From SHWB01 sp050246875 (GTDB taxonomy: Bacteria; Pseudomonadota; Alphaproteobacteria; UBA6615): a DNA stretch of 64,000 bases. How positions within the stretch are numbered: the first letter of the stretch is position 1; each line of letters starts with the position of its first letter. Shown piece by piece: positions 39,559-48,173 of the stretch. The notes beneath the pieces were generated by a model. It saw nothing but the letters and a program-made list of their open reading frames with translations. It made no database searches and had not been told where the DNA came from. Location of the stretch: the NCBI GenBank assembly GCA_050246875.1, contig JBFWVF010000001.1, forward strand, positions 186,001 through 250,000. Direction: 5' to 3'. The position numbers and the translations under genes are program-made.

Positions 39559-40092
39559 CTATTCCGCCGCCGTCTTCACCATGTTGCCGCCGGCATCGAG
39601 CGTCGCGCCATGCTTCTGCGCGTCCTCGATCAGCGATCTCGCCCAGTCGATCTTGCCGACGTCGGTGGCCGGCAGGATGGCCATCAGCACGCCGCGCTCG
39701 CTGCCGATATTGAGGAAGCCGCGCATCACGTTCGGCGGAACGGCGACGCAGTCCATGGGACCGATCTCGACCTTGTGCTCGCCGTTGTCGCCCCAGAAGA
39801 TCGACCAGCGGCTGTTGAAGGGAATGAAGATCTCCGTCACCGGGTGCGAGTGCAGGCCCGAGCCCTTGCCGGGATCGGTCGCGGCGTAGTTCATGCTGAC
39901 GCCGGGCACGCCGGTGATCGCCGGCTGCGCGTTCGGGTCCTCGCCGGCGGCCTTGCCGATGATGTTGTAGATGTCGCGCTGGTAGGCCGGCACCGCCGTG
40001 TCGAGGAAGAAGGCCTTGAAGGGCTTCATCCGGTCGATCCGCGCGATGAACTGCTTCTCCATCTCGGCGACGTTCGGCGTCTTGTCACTCAT
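39559..40092 (-). CDS. cupin-domain protein of unknown substrate
   Basis: The 177-residue protein has a helical N-terminal ~75 residues (EMEKQFIARIDRMKPFKAFF) and a cupin core with GSGLHSHPVTEIFIPFNSRW, giving the HxH...E metal motif. PMDCVAVPPNVMRGFLNIG is the second cupin motif. The MRGFLNIGS block suggests a dioxygenase- or isomerase-like pocket, but no reaction can be assigned. The start MSDKTPN at 40092 was chosen from the first Met after the leader. It lies between glmU and glmS on the same strand. Confidence 0.78.
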   Translation of the reverse strand: MSDKTPNVAEMEKQFIARIDRMKPFKAFFLDTAVPAYQRDIYNIIGKAAGEDPNAQPAITGVPGVSMNYAATDPGKGSGLHSHPVTEIFIPFNSRWSIFWGDNGEHKVEIGPMDCVAVPPNVMRGFLNIGSERGVLMAILPATDVGKIDWARSLIEDAQKHGATLDAGGNMVKTAAE

Positions 40093-40160
40093 TACACTCT
40101 CCCTGCGTGGGCAGACCGGCGATGCTAGCGCCGCCATGGCCCACGGACAAATGGCTCTCC

Positions 40161-41552
40161 TCAGCCCGCCTTGCGCTTTGCCGCCCGGCGGGCGCGGCGG
40201 GCCGCGGCCCAGCCGTGCTGCGTGCGGGCCTCGGCGCGCTCGATGTAGAGCGCGTCGTCGGGCACATCGTGCGTCACCACGCTGCCGGCGCCGACGATGG
40301 CGCCGTTGCCCACCGTCACCGGCGCCACCAGCGCCACGTCGGAGCCGATGAAGGCGCCTTCGCCGATCGTCGTGCGGTGCTTGTTCCAGCCGTCGTAGTT
40401 GCAGGTGATGGTGCCCGCGCCGAGATTGGCCCCCGCCCCCACCGTGGCATCGCCGACATAGGCGAGGTGGTTGGCCTTGGCCCCCGCGCCGATGGTCGCC
40501 GCCTTGATCTCGACGAAGTTGCCGATATGGGCGTTGGCGCCGATCTCCGCGCCGGGGCGCAGACGCGCAAAGGGGCCGATGATGGCGCCGTCGGCAATTG
40601 TCGCGCCCTCGAGGTGCGAGAAGGCGCGAATCTCGACATTGTCGCCGACGCTGACGCCGGGCGCGAAGACCACCGAGGGGCCGATGACGACGTCGCGGCC
40701 GAGGCGCGTGTCGTGGGCGAACCACACGGTCGTCGGATCGAGCAGCGTGGCGCCGCCGGCCATGGCGCGGGCGCGCAGTTCCTGCTGCGCCACGGCCTCG
40801 GCGACGGCCAGCTCGGCACGCGAGTTGATGCCGAGAAGCTCCTCCTCCCCGCCCTCGACGACCGCGCAGGAACGACCATCCGCGCGGGCGTGAGCGACCG
40901 TGTCGGTGAGGTAGAACTCGCCCTTGGCGTTGTTCGTGTCGAGGCGCGCCAGCAGGCCGGGCAGCGCCGCCGCGTCGAAGGCCATGACGCCGGAGTTGCA
41001 GAGGCCCGAGGCGAACAGTTCCGGCCCGGCGTCCTTGGCCTCGACGATGCGGTCGAGCCCGCCGGCCGCGTCCAGCACGAGGCGGCCATAGCCGCCGGGT
41101 TCGGCCGGCCGGAAGCCGAGCACGACGACGGCGTGGCCGGCCGCGCGCATCTCGACGACGCGGCGCAGGGTGCCGGCGGAGATCAGTGGCGTGTCGCCGT
41201 AGAGGACAAGGACCGTGCCGGCGCGGAAGTCGGCCAGCGCCGGCATCGCCGCCCTGACGGCGTCGCCGGTGCCGCGCCGGTCGGCCTGCACTGCCGTCGG
41301 CAGTGGCGCCACGGCGCGGGCGACCGTCTCCATGCCGGGACCCACGACGACCACGGCGCGCTGTGGCGCCAGCGCATCGACCGTCGCCAGCAGATGAGTC
41401 ACCATCGGCCGGCCGGCGATCCTGTGCATGACCTTCGGCAGGTCGGACTTCATGCGGGTGCCGAGGCCGGCGGCGAGCACGACGACGGCGACCGGGGGGC
41501 TGGCGACGGCCACTTGCGACCTCCCTGCGGTGATGGCGACTTTCAATGCCAC
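40161..41552 (-). CDS. glmU: bifunctional N-acetylglucosamine-1-phosphate uridyltransferase/glucosamine-1-phosphate acetyltransferase
   Basis: The 463-residue enzyme makes UDP-GlcNAc. The N-terminal uridyltransferase shows VVLAAGLGTRMKSDLPKVMH near residues 24-43, plus QADRRGTGDAV and LYGDTPLI. The C-terminal left-handed beta-helix acetyltransferase shows the hexapeptide repeats and FARLRPGAEIG, HIGNFVEIK, NHLAYVGDA and ITCNYDGWNKHRT. The likely true start may be a few residues after 41552. The C-terminus is a basic tail (RRARRAAKRKAG). UDP-GlcNAc feeds peptidoglycan and lipid A. Confidence 0.96.
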   Translation of the reverse strand: MALKVAITAGRSQVAVASPPVAVVVLAAGLGTRMKSDLPKVMHRIAGRPMVTHLLATVDALAPQRAVVVVGPGMETVARAVAPLPTAVQADRRGTGDAVRAAMPALADFRAGTVLVLYGDTPLISAGTLRRVVEMRAAGHAVVVLGFRPAEPGGYGRLVLDAAGGLDRIVEAKDAGPELFASGLCNSGVMAFDAAALPGLLARLDTNNAKGEFYLTDTVAHARADGRSCAVVEGGEEELLGINSRAELAVAEAVAQQELRARAMAGGATLLDPTTVWFAHDTRLGRDVVIGPSVVFAPGVSVGDNVEIRAFSHLEGATIADGAIIGPFARLRPGAEIGANAHIGNFVEIKAATIGAGAKANHLAYVGDATVGAGANLGAGTITCNYDGWNKHRTTIGEGAFIGSDVALVAPVTVGNGAIVGAGSVVTHDVPDDALYIERAEARTQHGWAAARRARRAAKRKAG

Positions 41553-41609
41553 GGCCGCGCGGGGCGGCCCAAGTCACAAATTGTGTGCGGCTGTTGCGCC
41601 CCGCCGGCG

Positions 41610-42335
41610 CTACAGCAGACGAAGCTGCGGCCCGGCAGGCCTGTCCGTCTCGTCCGGCGCGGGCGGCGCCAGCACCTCCGGCCCCTCGTTGCGCGGGCTG
41701 TTGATGCGCGTCGAGATGCGCGCCGCCGCCATCGCCCCCGCATAGGGCCGCAGCATTGACAGCAGCGCCGGCAGCGGTGTCGCCGGGTCGAGCCAGGCGG
41801 CGTGGCTGTCCGGCGGCAGGATGACCGGCATGCGGTGGTGGATCGGCGCCAGCTGCGCATTGGCCCCGGTGGTGACGAGGGCGCAGGTCTCCAGCGCCGG
41901 CAGGCCATCGCGCGCCGCGCGCCGCTCCCACAGGCCGGCGAAGGCGAAGGGCGGCGCCACCCCGTCCGGCCCCGGCGCCAGGGTGATCCGCCACGGCAGG
42001 TTGCCGTCGGGCCGTTCCTGCCACTCGTAGAAGGCGTCTGCGACCATCAGGCAGCGGCGCTGGCGGAAGGCGGCGCGGAACGACGGCTTCACCGCCACCG
42101 TGTCGGCCCGGGCATGGATCAGCCGGCCACTTGTGCCCGGGTCGTTCGACCAGGCAGGCACCAGCCCCCAGACGAGGCTGGCGAACCGCCGCGTGCCGTC
42201 CGCCGCAAGGCGGACCGCCAGCACCTCCTGCGTCGGCGCGATGTTCCAGCGCGGCGCGAGGTTCGGCCGTTCGTCGACGCCGAACAGCCGCGCGACGCTC
42301 TCGACGGGGGTGGTCAGCGAATAGCGCCCGCACAT
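41610..42335 (-). CDS. SRAP-domain protein (YedK/HMCES family)
   Basis: The 241-residue protein begins MCGRYSL with Cys2, which in this family forms a thiazolidine crosslink to abasic sites in single-stranded DNA. The other site residues are present: Asn in WNIAPTQEV, Glu in DAFYEWQ, and His in IHHRMPVIL. The role is protection or repair of abasic-site damage. It lies at the end of the minus-strand glm block and is divergent from nrdA. Confidence 0.92.
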   Translation of the reverse strand: MCGRYSLTTPVESVARLFGVDERPNLAPRWNIAPTQEVLAVRLAADGTRRFASLVWGLVPAWSNDPGTSGRLIHARADTVAVKPSFRAAFRQRRCLMVADAFYEWQERPDGNLPWRITLAPGPDGVAPPFAFAGLWERRAARDGLPALETCALVTTGANAQLAPIHHRMPVILPPDSHAAWLDPATPLPALLSMLRPYAGAMAAARISTRINSPRNEGPEVLAPPAPDETDRPAGPQLRLL

Positions 42336-42441
42336 GGCCGCACGCCGGCCGCTATCGCCGCCGCGGCCGCGCCGTGTCCCCGGCGAGCTTGACCCGTGCG
42401 CGGAAAGAGAGCATGTTCACGTATTGTTCCGGTTCACGAAG

Positions 42442-42488
42442 CGGCAATATTTGGTAACATCGCTCGGGGCCATAACAATATCTAGTGT
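42442..42488 (+). promoter_or_regulatory. pair of NrdR-like boxes upstream of nrdA
   Basis: Two 16-bp elements, CGGCAATATTTGGTAA (42442-42457) and TAACAATATCTAGTGT (42473-42488), resemble the NrdR consensus ACACWATATATWGTGT. Their starts are exactly 31 bp apart, the usual three-helical-turn spacing of NrdR operator pairs. The second box is the better match. They sit 69-115 bp before the nrdA start, in an unusually AT-rich stretch for this genome. NrdR repression of nrdAB is inferred; nrdR itself is outside the window. Confidence 0.65.
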
Positions 42489-42556
42489 TTTTATCCCCGG
42501 ATTTCGAAGCGGGGCTGTCCCCAGCCTGTGGATGGGGGCCGTTGGGGAGGTTGTCG

Positions 42557-44506
42557 ATGGACGGATCAGCGGCGCTTGCGGGGTCGGCGGCGGGTGTGGA
42601 CAACGTGGCGGTCGACGTCGCGGGCGGGGCGAGGCCGGCGCCGGACCTCATCGCCCATGACCGCGCCACCGCCAATATCTACCAGACCGACCGCGTCCGC
42701 ATCGTCATCGACCGGGCCCGCGACGGGCTGCTCACCCGCTTCGGCAAGGCGACGCTCGCCGACCGCTACCTGCTGCCCGACGAGGACACGCCGCAGAAGC
42801 TGTTCGCCCGCGTCGCCTGCCACTACGCCGACGATTCGGCGCACGCCCAGCGGCTCTACGACTACATTTCGCGGCTGTGGTTCATGCCGGCGACGCCCGT
42901 GCTGTCCAACGGCGGCACGCGGCGCGGCCTGCCGATCTCCTGCTTCCTCAACGAGGCCTCGGACTCGCTTGAGGGCATCGTCGGCCTGTGGAATGAGAAT
43001 GTCTGGCTGGCGGCGCGCGGCGGCGGCATCGGCAGCTACTGGGGCAATCTGCGCTCGATCGGCGAGCAGGTCGGCCGCAACGGCAAGACCTCCGGCGTGA
43101 TCCCCTTCATCCGCGTCATGGACGCGCTGACGCTGGCCATCTCGCAGGGCTCCCTGCGGCGCGGCTCGGCCGCCGTCTACCTGCCGGTCGACCATCCCGA
43201 GATCGAGGAATTCGTCGAGATGCGCCGCCCGACCGGCGGCGATACCAACCGCAAGGCGCTCAACCTGCACCACGGCGTGCTGGTGCCGGACGAATTCATG
43301 CGGGCCGTGGCGGCCGACGGCGAATGGGCGCTGGTCAGCCCCAAGGACCAGTCGGTCATCCGCCGCATCAAGGCGCGGGCGCTGTGGATCCGCATCCTCA
43401 CCGCGCGCATCGAGACGGGCGAGCCCTACCTCGTCTTCTCCGATACCGTGAACCGCCACACGCCCGAGCATCACAAGCTCGCCGGGCTGGGCGTGCGCAC
43501 CTCCAACCTGTGCTCGGAGATCACCCTGCCGACCGGGCCCGACCATCTCGGCAACGAGCGCACGGCGGTGTGCTGCCTGTCGTCGCTCAACCTCGACACC
43601 TTCCTCGAATGGCGCGGCGACGAGCGCTTCATCGAGGACGTCATGCGCTTCCTCGACAACGTGCTGCAGGACTTCATCGACACCGCCGACGAGTCCTTCG
43701 CGCGCGCCAAGTACGCGGCGATGCGCGAACGCTCGGTCGGTCTCGGCGTGATGGGCTTCCACTCCTTCCTGCAGGAGCAGGGCGTGCCGTTCGAGAGCGC
43801 CATGGCCAAGGCGTGGAACAACAACATCTTCCGCCACATCAAGAAGGGCGTCGACGCCGCCTCGCGCAGGCTGGCGGTGGAGCGCGGCCCCTGCCCCGAC
43901 GCCGCCGACTACGGCGCCGTGGAGCGCTTCTCCAACAAGACCGCCATCGCGCCGACGGCGTCGATCTCGATCATCTGCGGCGGCGCCGCGCCGGGCATCG
44001 AGCCGATCGCCGCCAATTCCTTCACCCACAAGACGCTGTCGGGCTCCTTCACCGTGCGTTCGCGCGCGCTCTCGCGCCTGCTGGCGGCCAAGGGCCGCGA
44101 CGACGACGAGACCTGGTCGTCGATCGTCGCCAACGAGGGCTCGGTCGCCCATCTCGACTGCCTCGACGACGACGAGAAGGCGGTGTTCAAGACCGCCTTC
44201 GAGATCGACCAGCGCTGGGTGATCGACCTCGCCGCCGACCGCGCGACGCTGGTCGACCAGTCGCAGTCGCTCAACGTCTTCCTCGCCGCCGACATCCACA
44301 AGCGCGACCTGCACCAGCTGCACTATCAGGCCTGGAAGAAGGGCGTGAAAAGCCTCTACTACCTGCGCTCGAAGTCGCTGCAGCGCTCGGAAACGATCGC
44401 CGGCGTGACGCCGACCTTCGCCGCCGTGCCGGTCACCGAGGACGCCGAGGCCGACCGCGCCGCGGCCAGCCGCAACGACTACGAGGAATGCCTCGCCTGC
44501 CAGTAG
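42557..44506 (+). CDS. nrdA: class I ribonucleoside-diphosphate reductase, alpha subunit (no ATP-cone)
   Basis: NrdA reduces ribonucleoside diphosphates with a radical supplied by NrdB. The 649-residue protein has the active-site segments MPATPVLSNGGTRRGLPISCF, SNLCSEITLP with TAVCCLSSLNL, ASISIICGGAAPGIEPI, and the C-terminal redox shuttle ECLACQ (CxxC). Start ATG 42557 follows GGGGAGG. Compared with E. coli NrdA (761 residues), the N-terminal ATP-cone is missing: the catalytic barrel begins within ~50 residues. NrdB also lacks a cone, so overall dATP feedback by that module is not evident. Confidence 0.95.
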   Translation: MDGSAALAGSAAGVDNVAVDVAGGARPAPDLIAHDRATANIYQTDRVRIVIDRARDGLLTRFGKATLADRYLLPDEDTPQKLFARVACHYADDSAHAQRLYDYISRLWFMPATPVLSNGGTRRGLPISCFLNEASDSLEGIVGLWNENVWLAARGGGIGSYWGNLRSIGEQVGRNGKTSGVIPFIRVMDALTLAISQGSLRRGSAAVYLPVDHPEIEEFVEMRRPTGGDTNRKALNLHHGVLVPDEFMRAVAADGEWALVSPKDQSVIRRIKARALWIRILTARIETGEPYLVFSDTVNRHTPEHHKLAGLGVRTSNLCSEITLPTGPDHLGNERTAVCCLSSLNLDTFLEWRGDERFIEDVMRFLDNVLQDFIDTADESFARAKYAAMRERSVGLGVMGFHSFLQEQGVPFESAMAKAWNNNIFRHIKKGVDAASRRLAVERGPCPDAADYGAVERFSNKTAIAPTASISIICGGAAPGIEPIAANSFTHKTLSGSFTVRSRALSRLLAAKGRDDDETWSSIVANEGSVAHLDCLDDDEKAVFKTAFEIDQRWVIDLAADRATLVDQSQSLNVFLAADIHKRDLHQLHYQAWKKGVKSLYYLRSKSLQRSETIAGVTPTFAAVPVTEDAEADRAAASRNDYEECLACQ

Positions 44507-44531
44507 GCCGGCTCGGCACGGGGACACCAAG

Positions 44532-45491
44532 ATGCCACTTCTCGAGGAGCGTATCGGCTACAAGCCGTTCGAGTATCCGTGGGCCTACGATGCCTGGCTG
44601 CAGCAGCAGCGCATCCACTGGCTGCCGGAGGAAGTGCCGCTCGCCGACGACGTGAAGGACTGGCACCGCACGCTGACCGACAGCGAGCGCAACCTGCTGG
44701 CGCACATCTTCCGCTTCTTCACCCAGTCCGACGTCGAGGTGAACAACTGCTACATGCGCCACTACGCGCGCGTGTTCAAACCGACCGAGGTGCAGATGAT
44801 GCTGGCGGCCTTCTCGAATATCGAGACGGTCCACATCGCCGCCTACTCGCACCTGCTCGACACCATCGGCATGCCGCAGACCGAGTACCAGGCCTTCCTG
44901 CAGTACAAGCAGATGAAGGACAAGTACGACTACATGCAGCAGTTCGGCGTCGACACGCCGGCCGACATCGCCCGCACGCTGGCTGTGTTCGGCGCCTTCA
45001 CCGAGGGCCTGCAGCTCTTCGCCAGCTTCGCCATCCTGCTCAACTTCCCGCGCTTCGGGAAGATGAAGGGCATGGGCCAGATCGTCTCGTGGTCGGTGCG
45101 CGACGAGTCGCTGCACACCGCCTCGATCATCAACCTGTTCCGCAGCTTCGTCGCCGAGCACCCGCAGATCGCCGGGCCGGCGCTGGAGCGCGACCTTTAC
45201 GTCGCCTGCGAGACGGTGGTCGAGCACGAGGACGCCTTCATCGACCTCGCCTTCGAACTCGGCGGCGTCGAGGGCCTCGAGGCGGCGGAAGTGAAGCGCT
45301 ATATCCGCTGGACCGCCGACCGCCGGCTCGCCCAGCTCGGCCTGCAGCCGCTCTACCGGCTGGAGAAGAACCCGCTGCCATGGCTGGAGGAGATGCTCAA
45401 CGGCATCGAGCACGCCAATTTCTTCGAGAACCGGGCGACCGAGTACTCGAAGGCGGCGACGCGCGGCTCGTGGGACGAGGCCTTCGAATAG
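44532..45491 (+). CDS. nrdB: class I ribonucleoside-diphosphate reductase, beta subunit
   Basis: The 319-residue ferritin-like protein holds the metal/radical cofactor. Ligand segments visible are SDVEVNNCY, IETVHIAAYSHLLDT (Glu, His, then the candidate radical Tyr), EGLQLFASF, and SVRDESLHTASI with CETVVEHEDAFID. It ends before any extra domain and has no ATP-cone. It follows nrdA by 25 bp and completes the reductase that feeds ThyA and FolA, encoded 3-4 kb downstream. Confidence 0.95.
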   Translation: MPLLEERIGYKPFEYPWAYDAWLQQQRIHWLPEEVPLADDVKDWHRTLTDSERNLLAHIFRFFTQSDVEVNNCYMRHYARVFKPTEVQMMLAAFSNIETVHIAAYSHLLDTIGMPQTEYQAFLQYKQMKDKYDYMQQFGVDTPADIARTLAVFGAFTEGLQLFASFAILLNFPRFGKMKGMGQIVSWSVRDESLHTASIINLFRSFVAEHPQIAGPALERDLYVACETVVEHEDAFIDLAFELGGVEGLEAAEVKRYIRWTADRRLAQLGLQPLYRLEKNPLPWLEEMLNGIEHANFFENRATEYSKAATRGSWDEAFE

Positions 45492-45497
45492 GCAGCC

Positions 45498-45719
45498 CTA
45501 GCCGCGCAGTTCCCTGAGCACGAAGACCCGGATCGCGCTCGACAGCGAGCCCGGCCGCTGGCGGTCGATGTCGGTGACCAGTTCGTTGACGGACAGGCTG
45601 CGATCGGACGCGATGTCGCGCAACCGGTCCCAGAACACCGTCTCCAGGGAAACCGAGGTGCGGTGACCCGCGACGACGACCGAGCGCTTCTTCGTCTGCG
45701 ACGCGATCGCCCCGGGCAT
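45498..45719 (-). CDS. ribbon-helix-helix (RHH_4-type) DNA-binding protein
   Basis: The 73-residue protein reads KKRSVVVAGHRTSVSLETVFW, then DRLRDIASDRSLSVNELV, then SSAIRVFVLREL. This is the pattern of the ribbon-helix-helix_4 family common in Alphaproteobacteria: a beta strand with HRTSVSLE followed by two helices. It is probably a small transcriptional regulator, dimeric by family. It begins at ATG 45719, 14 bp after the fumC stop, suggesting cotranscription with fumC. Targets are unknown. Confidence 0.85.
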   Translation of the reverse strand: MPGAIASQTKKRSVVVAGHRTSVSLETVFWDRLRDIASDRSLSVNELVTDIDRQRPGSLSSAIRVFVLRELRG

Positions 45720-45733
45720 TCCGACGCGCCGGC

Positions 45734-47128
45734 CTAGCCCGGCGCGATCATCTTCTCCGGCTTCACCCATGCGTTGTACTGATCCTCCGTCAGCAGACCG
45801 AGGGCAATGGCCGCCTCCTTGAGCGTCGTGCCTTCGGCATGCGCCTTCTTCGCCACCTTGGCGGCATTGTCGTAGCCGATGTGCGGATTGAGCGCCGTCA
45901 CGAGCATCAATGACTGCTCCATGAGCTGACGGATGCGCACCGTGTTCGCCTCGATCCCCGCAACGCAACGATCCGCGAAGCTGCGCGCGGCGTCGCCAAG
46001 CAGGCGGGCCGACTGCAGCACGTTGGCGACGATGACCGGCTTGAAGACGTTGAGCTCGAAATGGCCCTGGCTTCCGGCAACTGTGACGGCGACGTGGTTG
46101 CCCATGATCTGGCAGGCGACCATGGTGATTGCCTCGGCCTGCGTCGGGTTGACCTTGCCCGGCATGATCGACGAGCCGGGCTCGTTCTCCGGCAGCAGCA
46201 GCTCGCCGATACCGCTGCGCGGGCCCGAGCCGAGAAAGCGGATGTCGTTGGCGATCTTCATCACCGCCACGGCACCCACGTTGAGCGCCCCCGAGGCGGC
46301 GACCAGCGCGTCGTGCGCGGCGAGGCCGGCAAACTTGTTGGCCATGCTGGCGAAAGGCTTGCCGGTGGCCCGCGCCACTTCCATCGCAAAGCGGGCGGAA
46401 AATTCGGGATGCGTGTTGAGGCCGGTGCCGACGGCAGTGCCGCCCTGGGCAAGCTGCTGCAGGTCCGGCAGCGCGCGGCGCACGCCGGCCATGACGCCGT
46501 CGATCTGCGCGACGTAGCCGGAGAATTCCTGGCCCAGCGTCAGCGGTGTCGCGTCCTGAGTATGGGTGCGGCCGATCTTGATGATGTCGGCGAAGGTCCG
46601 CGCCTTGGCGTCGAGCGCATCGCGCAGATGTGCGAGGCCGGGCAGCAGGCGATCCTCGAATTCCAGCGCGGCGGCGATGTGCATGACCGCCGGAAAGCTG
46701 TCGTTCGACGACTGGCCGCGGTTGACGTGGTCGTTGGGGTGAACCGGCTTCTTGTCGCCGCGCTTGCCGCCGAGCAGTTCGTTGGCGCGGTTGGCGATCA
46801 CCTCGTTGGCATTCATGTTGGTCTGGGTGCCCGAGCCGGTCTGCCAGATGACCAGCGGGAAGTGATCGTCGAACTTGCCGTCGACCACTTCCTGCGCCGC
46901 CGTGCAGATGGCCTCGCCGACCTTGGCGTCGAGCACGCCGAGCGCCATGTTGGCGCGGGCGGCGGCCAGCTTCTGGATGCCGAACGCGCGCACGAGGCCG
47001 AGCGGCATGCGCTCGCCGCCGATGGGGAAATTCTCGATGCTGCGCTGGGTCTGGGCGCCCCAGTAGCGGTCGTCGGCGACCTCCACCGGGCCCATCGTGT
47101 CGGATTCGGTACGCGTCTTCGTCGCCAT
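45734..47128 (-). CDS. fumC: class II fumarate hydratase
   Basis: FumC interconverts fumarate and malate in the TCA cycle without an iron-sulfur cluster. The 464-residue protein has GSGTQTNMNANEVIANRANE, HVNRGQSSNDSFPAVMHIA, GRTHTQDATPLTLGQEFSGY, and the superfamily signature GSSIMPGKVNPTQAEA. It starts MATKTRTESDTMGPVEV; the family N-terminus R-E-x-D-x-M-G-P supports ATG 47128 over the longer open frame. Confidence 0.97.
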   Translation of the reverse strand: MATKTRTESDTMGPVEVADDRYWGAQTQRSIENFPIGGERMPLGLVRAFGIQKLAAARANMALGVLDAKVGEAICTAAQEVVDGKFDDHFPLVIWQTGSGTQTNMNANEVIANRANELLGGKRGDKKPVHPNDHVNRGQSSNDSFPAVMHIAAALEFEDRLLPGLAHLRDALDAKARTFADIIKIGRTHTQDATPLTLGQEFSGYVAQIDGVMAGVRRALPDLQQLAQGGTAVGTGLNTHPEFSARFAMEVARATGKPFASMANKFAGLAAHDALVAASGALNVGAVAVMKIANDIRFLGSGPRSGIGELLLPENEPGSSIMPGKVNPTQAEAITMVACQIMGNHVAVTVAGSQGHFELNVFKPVIVANVLQSARLLGDAARSFADRCVAGIEANTVRIRQLMEQSLMLVTALNPHIGYDNAAKVAKKAHAEGTTLKEAAIALGLLTEDQYNAWVKPEKMIAPG

Positions 47129-47190
47129 GCTCGCCCCCTGCCGGCCTGAGTCCGCCGGCGGGCGACGGTGTAACACGCCGGACGTGCCGG

Positions 47191-47562
47191 TCAACGCCGG
47201 CGCAACGCGCCTTTCCGGCGGGCGGACTTGACGGTCTTGGCCGGCGCGCGCATCGCGGCATCCAGCGCTGCGCGCAGCCACGGCCGCAACGACTCGGCGT
47301 CCTCGAGCGCACCGTCCGGCGTCCGCCACCATTTGCCGATGGTGATGTTCCGGTCGCCGCGCGAATACACGAAGGGCTCGGATCCGGCATCCTCGAACGA
47401 CGCCTGCGTGACCTCGTCGGCCTTCAGGTACAACTCGTCGTCGATGACGATGGCGAACATGCGCCCGTCGCGCCACAGGCCGACGGCGCCGAACATGCGC
47501 CGGGGCGATACCGCGGGATCGCCGATCAGGTCGAGCACATGGGCGATGAAACCGTCGTCCAC
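47191..47562 (-). CDS. TfoX/Sxy N-terminal domain protein
   Basis: The 123-residue protein matches the TfoX N-terminal domain: RRMFGAVGLWRDGRMFAIV and DDELYLKAD, followed by EPFVYSRG and KWWRTPD. It lacks the C-terminal helix-hairpin-helix domain of enteric Sxy/TfoX, as is usual for the short proteins of this family, and carries a basic tail (KSARRKGALRRR). A competence role is not established for the short form. It is 5 bp from sspB upstream. Confidence 0.83.
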   Translation of the reverse strand: MDDGFIAHVLDLIGDPAVSPRRMFGAVGLWRDGRMFAIVIDDELYLKADEVTQASFEDAGSEPFVYSRGDRNITIGKWWRTPDGALEDAESLRPWLRAALDAAMRAPAKTVKSARRKGALRRR

Positions 47563-47567
47563 CGCCG

Positions 47568-48092
47568 CTACTTCTTGCGGAACTGGTCGAGCGTGACGAC
47601 CTCCGCGCCGGCGGCGGGAACTGGCTGTTCGTCTCCAGCCCCGTCGCCTTCGGCCGTTCGCGATCCGGTCGCGGGCTGGCCCTCGAAGCGCTCGACGTTG
47701 GCCGGCGGCGCCGTTTCGTCGACAGGCGCCGCTTCCGGCGCCGCGTCGAACTGCAGGCCGAAGCGCACGGACGGATCGACGAAGGCCGCGAGCGCGGCGA
47801 ACGGCACCACGAGCACCGCCGGACGGCCGCCGAACGACAGCGTCACGGAAAACCCTTCCTTGTCGACGATGAGGTCGCGGAACTGGTGCTGGAGGACGAT
47901 GGTCATTTCTTCCGGGTACTGCGCCAGCAGGAAGTCCGGAATGACGACGCCCGGCGCGCGCGTGCGGAACGTTATGTAGAAATGATGCGCGCCAGGCAGC
48001 CCCTTGTGCGCGGCAACGTCGAGCGCCTGCCGCACGACACCGCGCAACGCGCCTTCGACCATGCGGTCGTATTGCAGTCCTTCATCCACCAT
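47568..48092 (-). CDS. sspB: SspB, ClpXP adaptor for ssrA-tagged proteins
   Basis: The 174-residue protein matches alphaproteobacterial SspB: HHFYITFRTRAPGVVIPDFL and EEMTIVLQHQFRDLIVDKEGFSVTL form the tag-binding domain. A flexible acidic linker follows, and the C-terminal VTLDQFRKK is the ClpX-binding XB tail. SspB docks ssrA-tagged substrates on ClpXP. The start MVDEGLQYDRMVE at 48092 fits the family. The ssrA gene lies immediately upstream on the same strand, so adaptor and tag source are linked. Confidence 0.93.
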   Translation of the reverse strand: MVDEGLQYDRMVEGALRGVVRQALDVAAHKGLPGAHHFYITFRTRAPGVVIPDFLLAQYPEEMTIVLQHQFRDLIVDKEGFSVTLSFGGRPAVLVVPFAALAAFVDPSVRFGLQFDAAPEAAPVDETAPPANVERFEGQPATGSRTAEGDGAGDEQPVPAAGAEVVTLDQFRKK

Positions 48093-48173
48093 GATGATTC
48101 GAGGTAAGCGCGCCCGTGCCGGCCCGGTCAACACCTGATGCCGCGCGGTACGGGTTTTTCTGTGGGCAGGAAA

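Noticed and set aside
39559..42333. Apparent 924-residue fused protein on the minus strand
   Set aside because: Only the last 177 codons are a real gene (cupin); the rest is out of frame with glmU and the SRAP gene.
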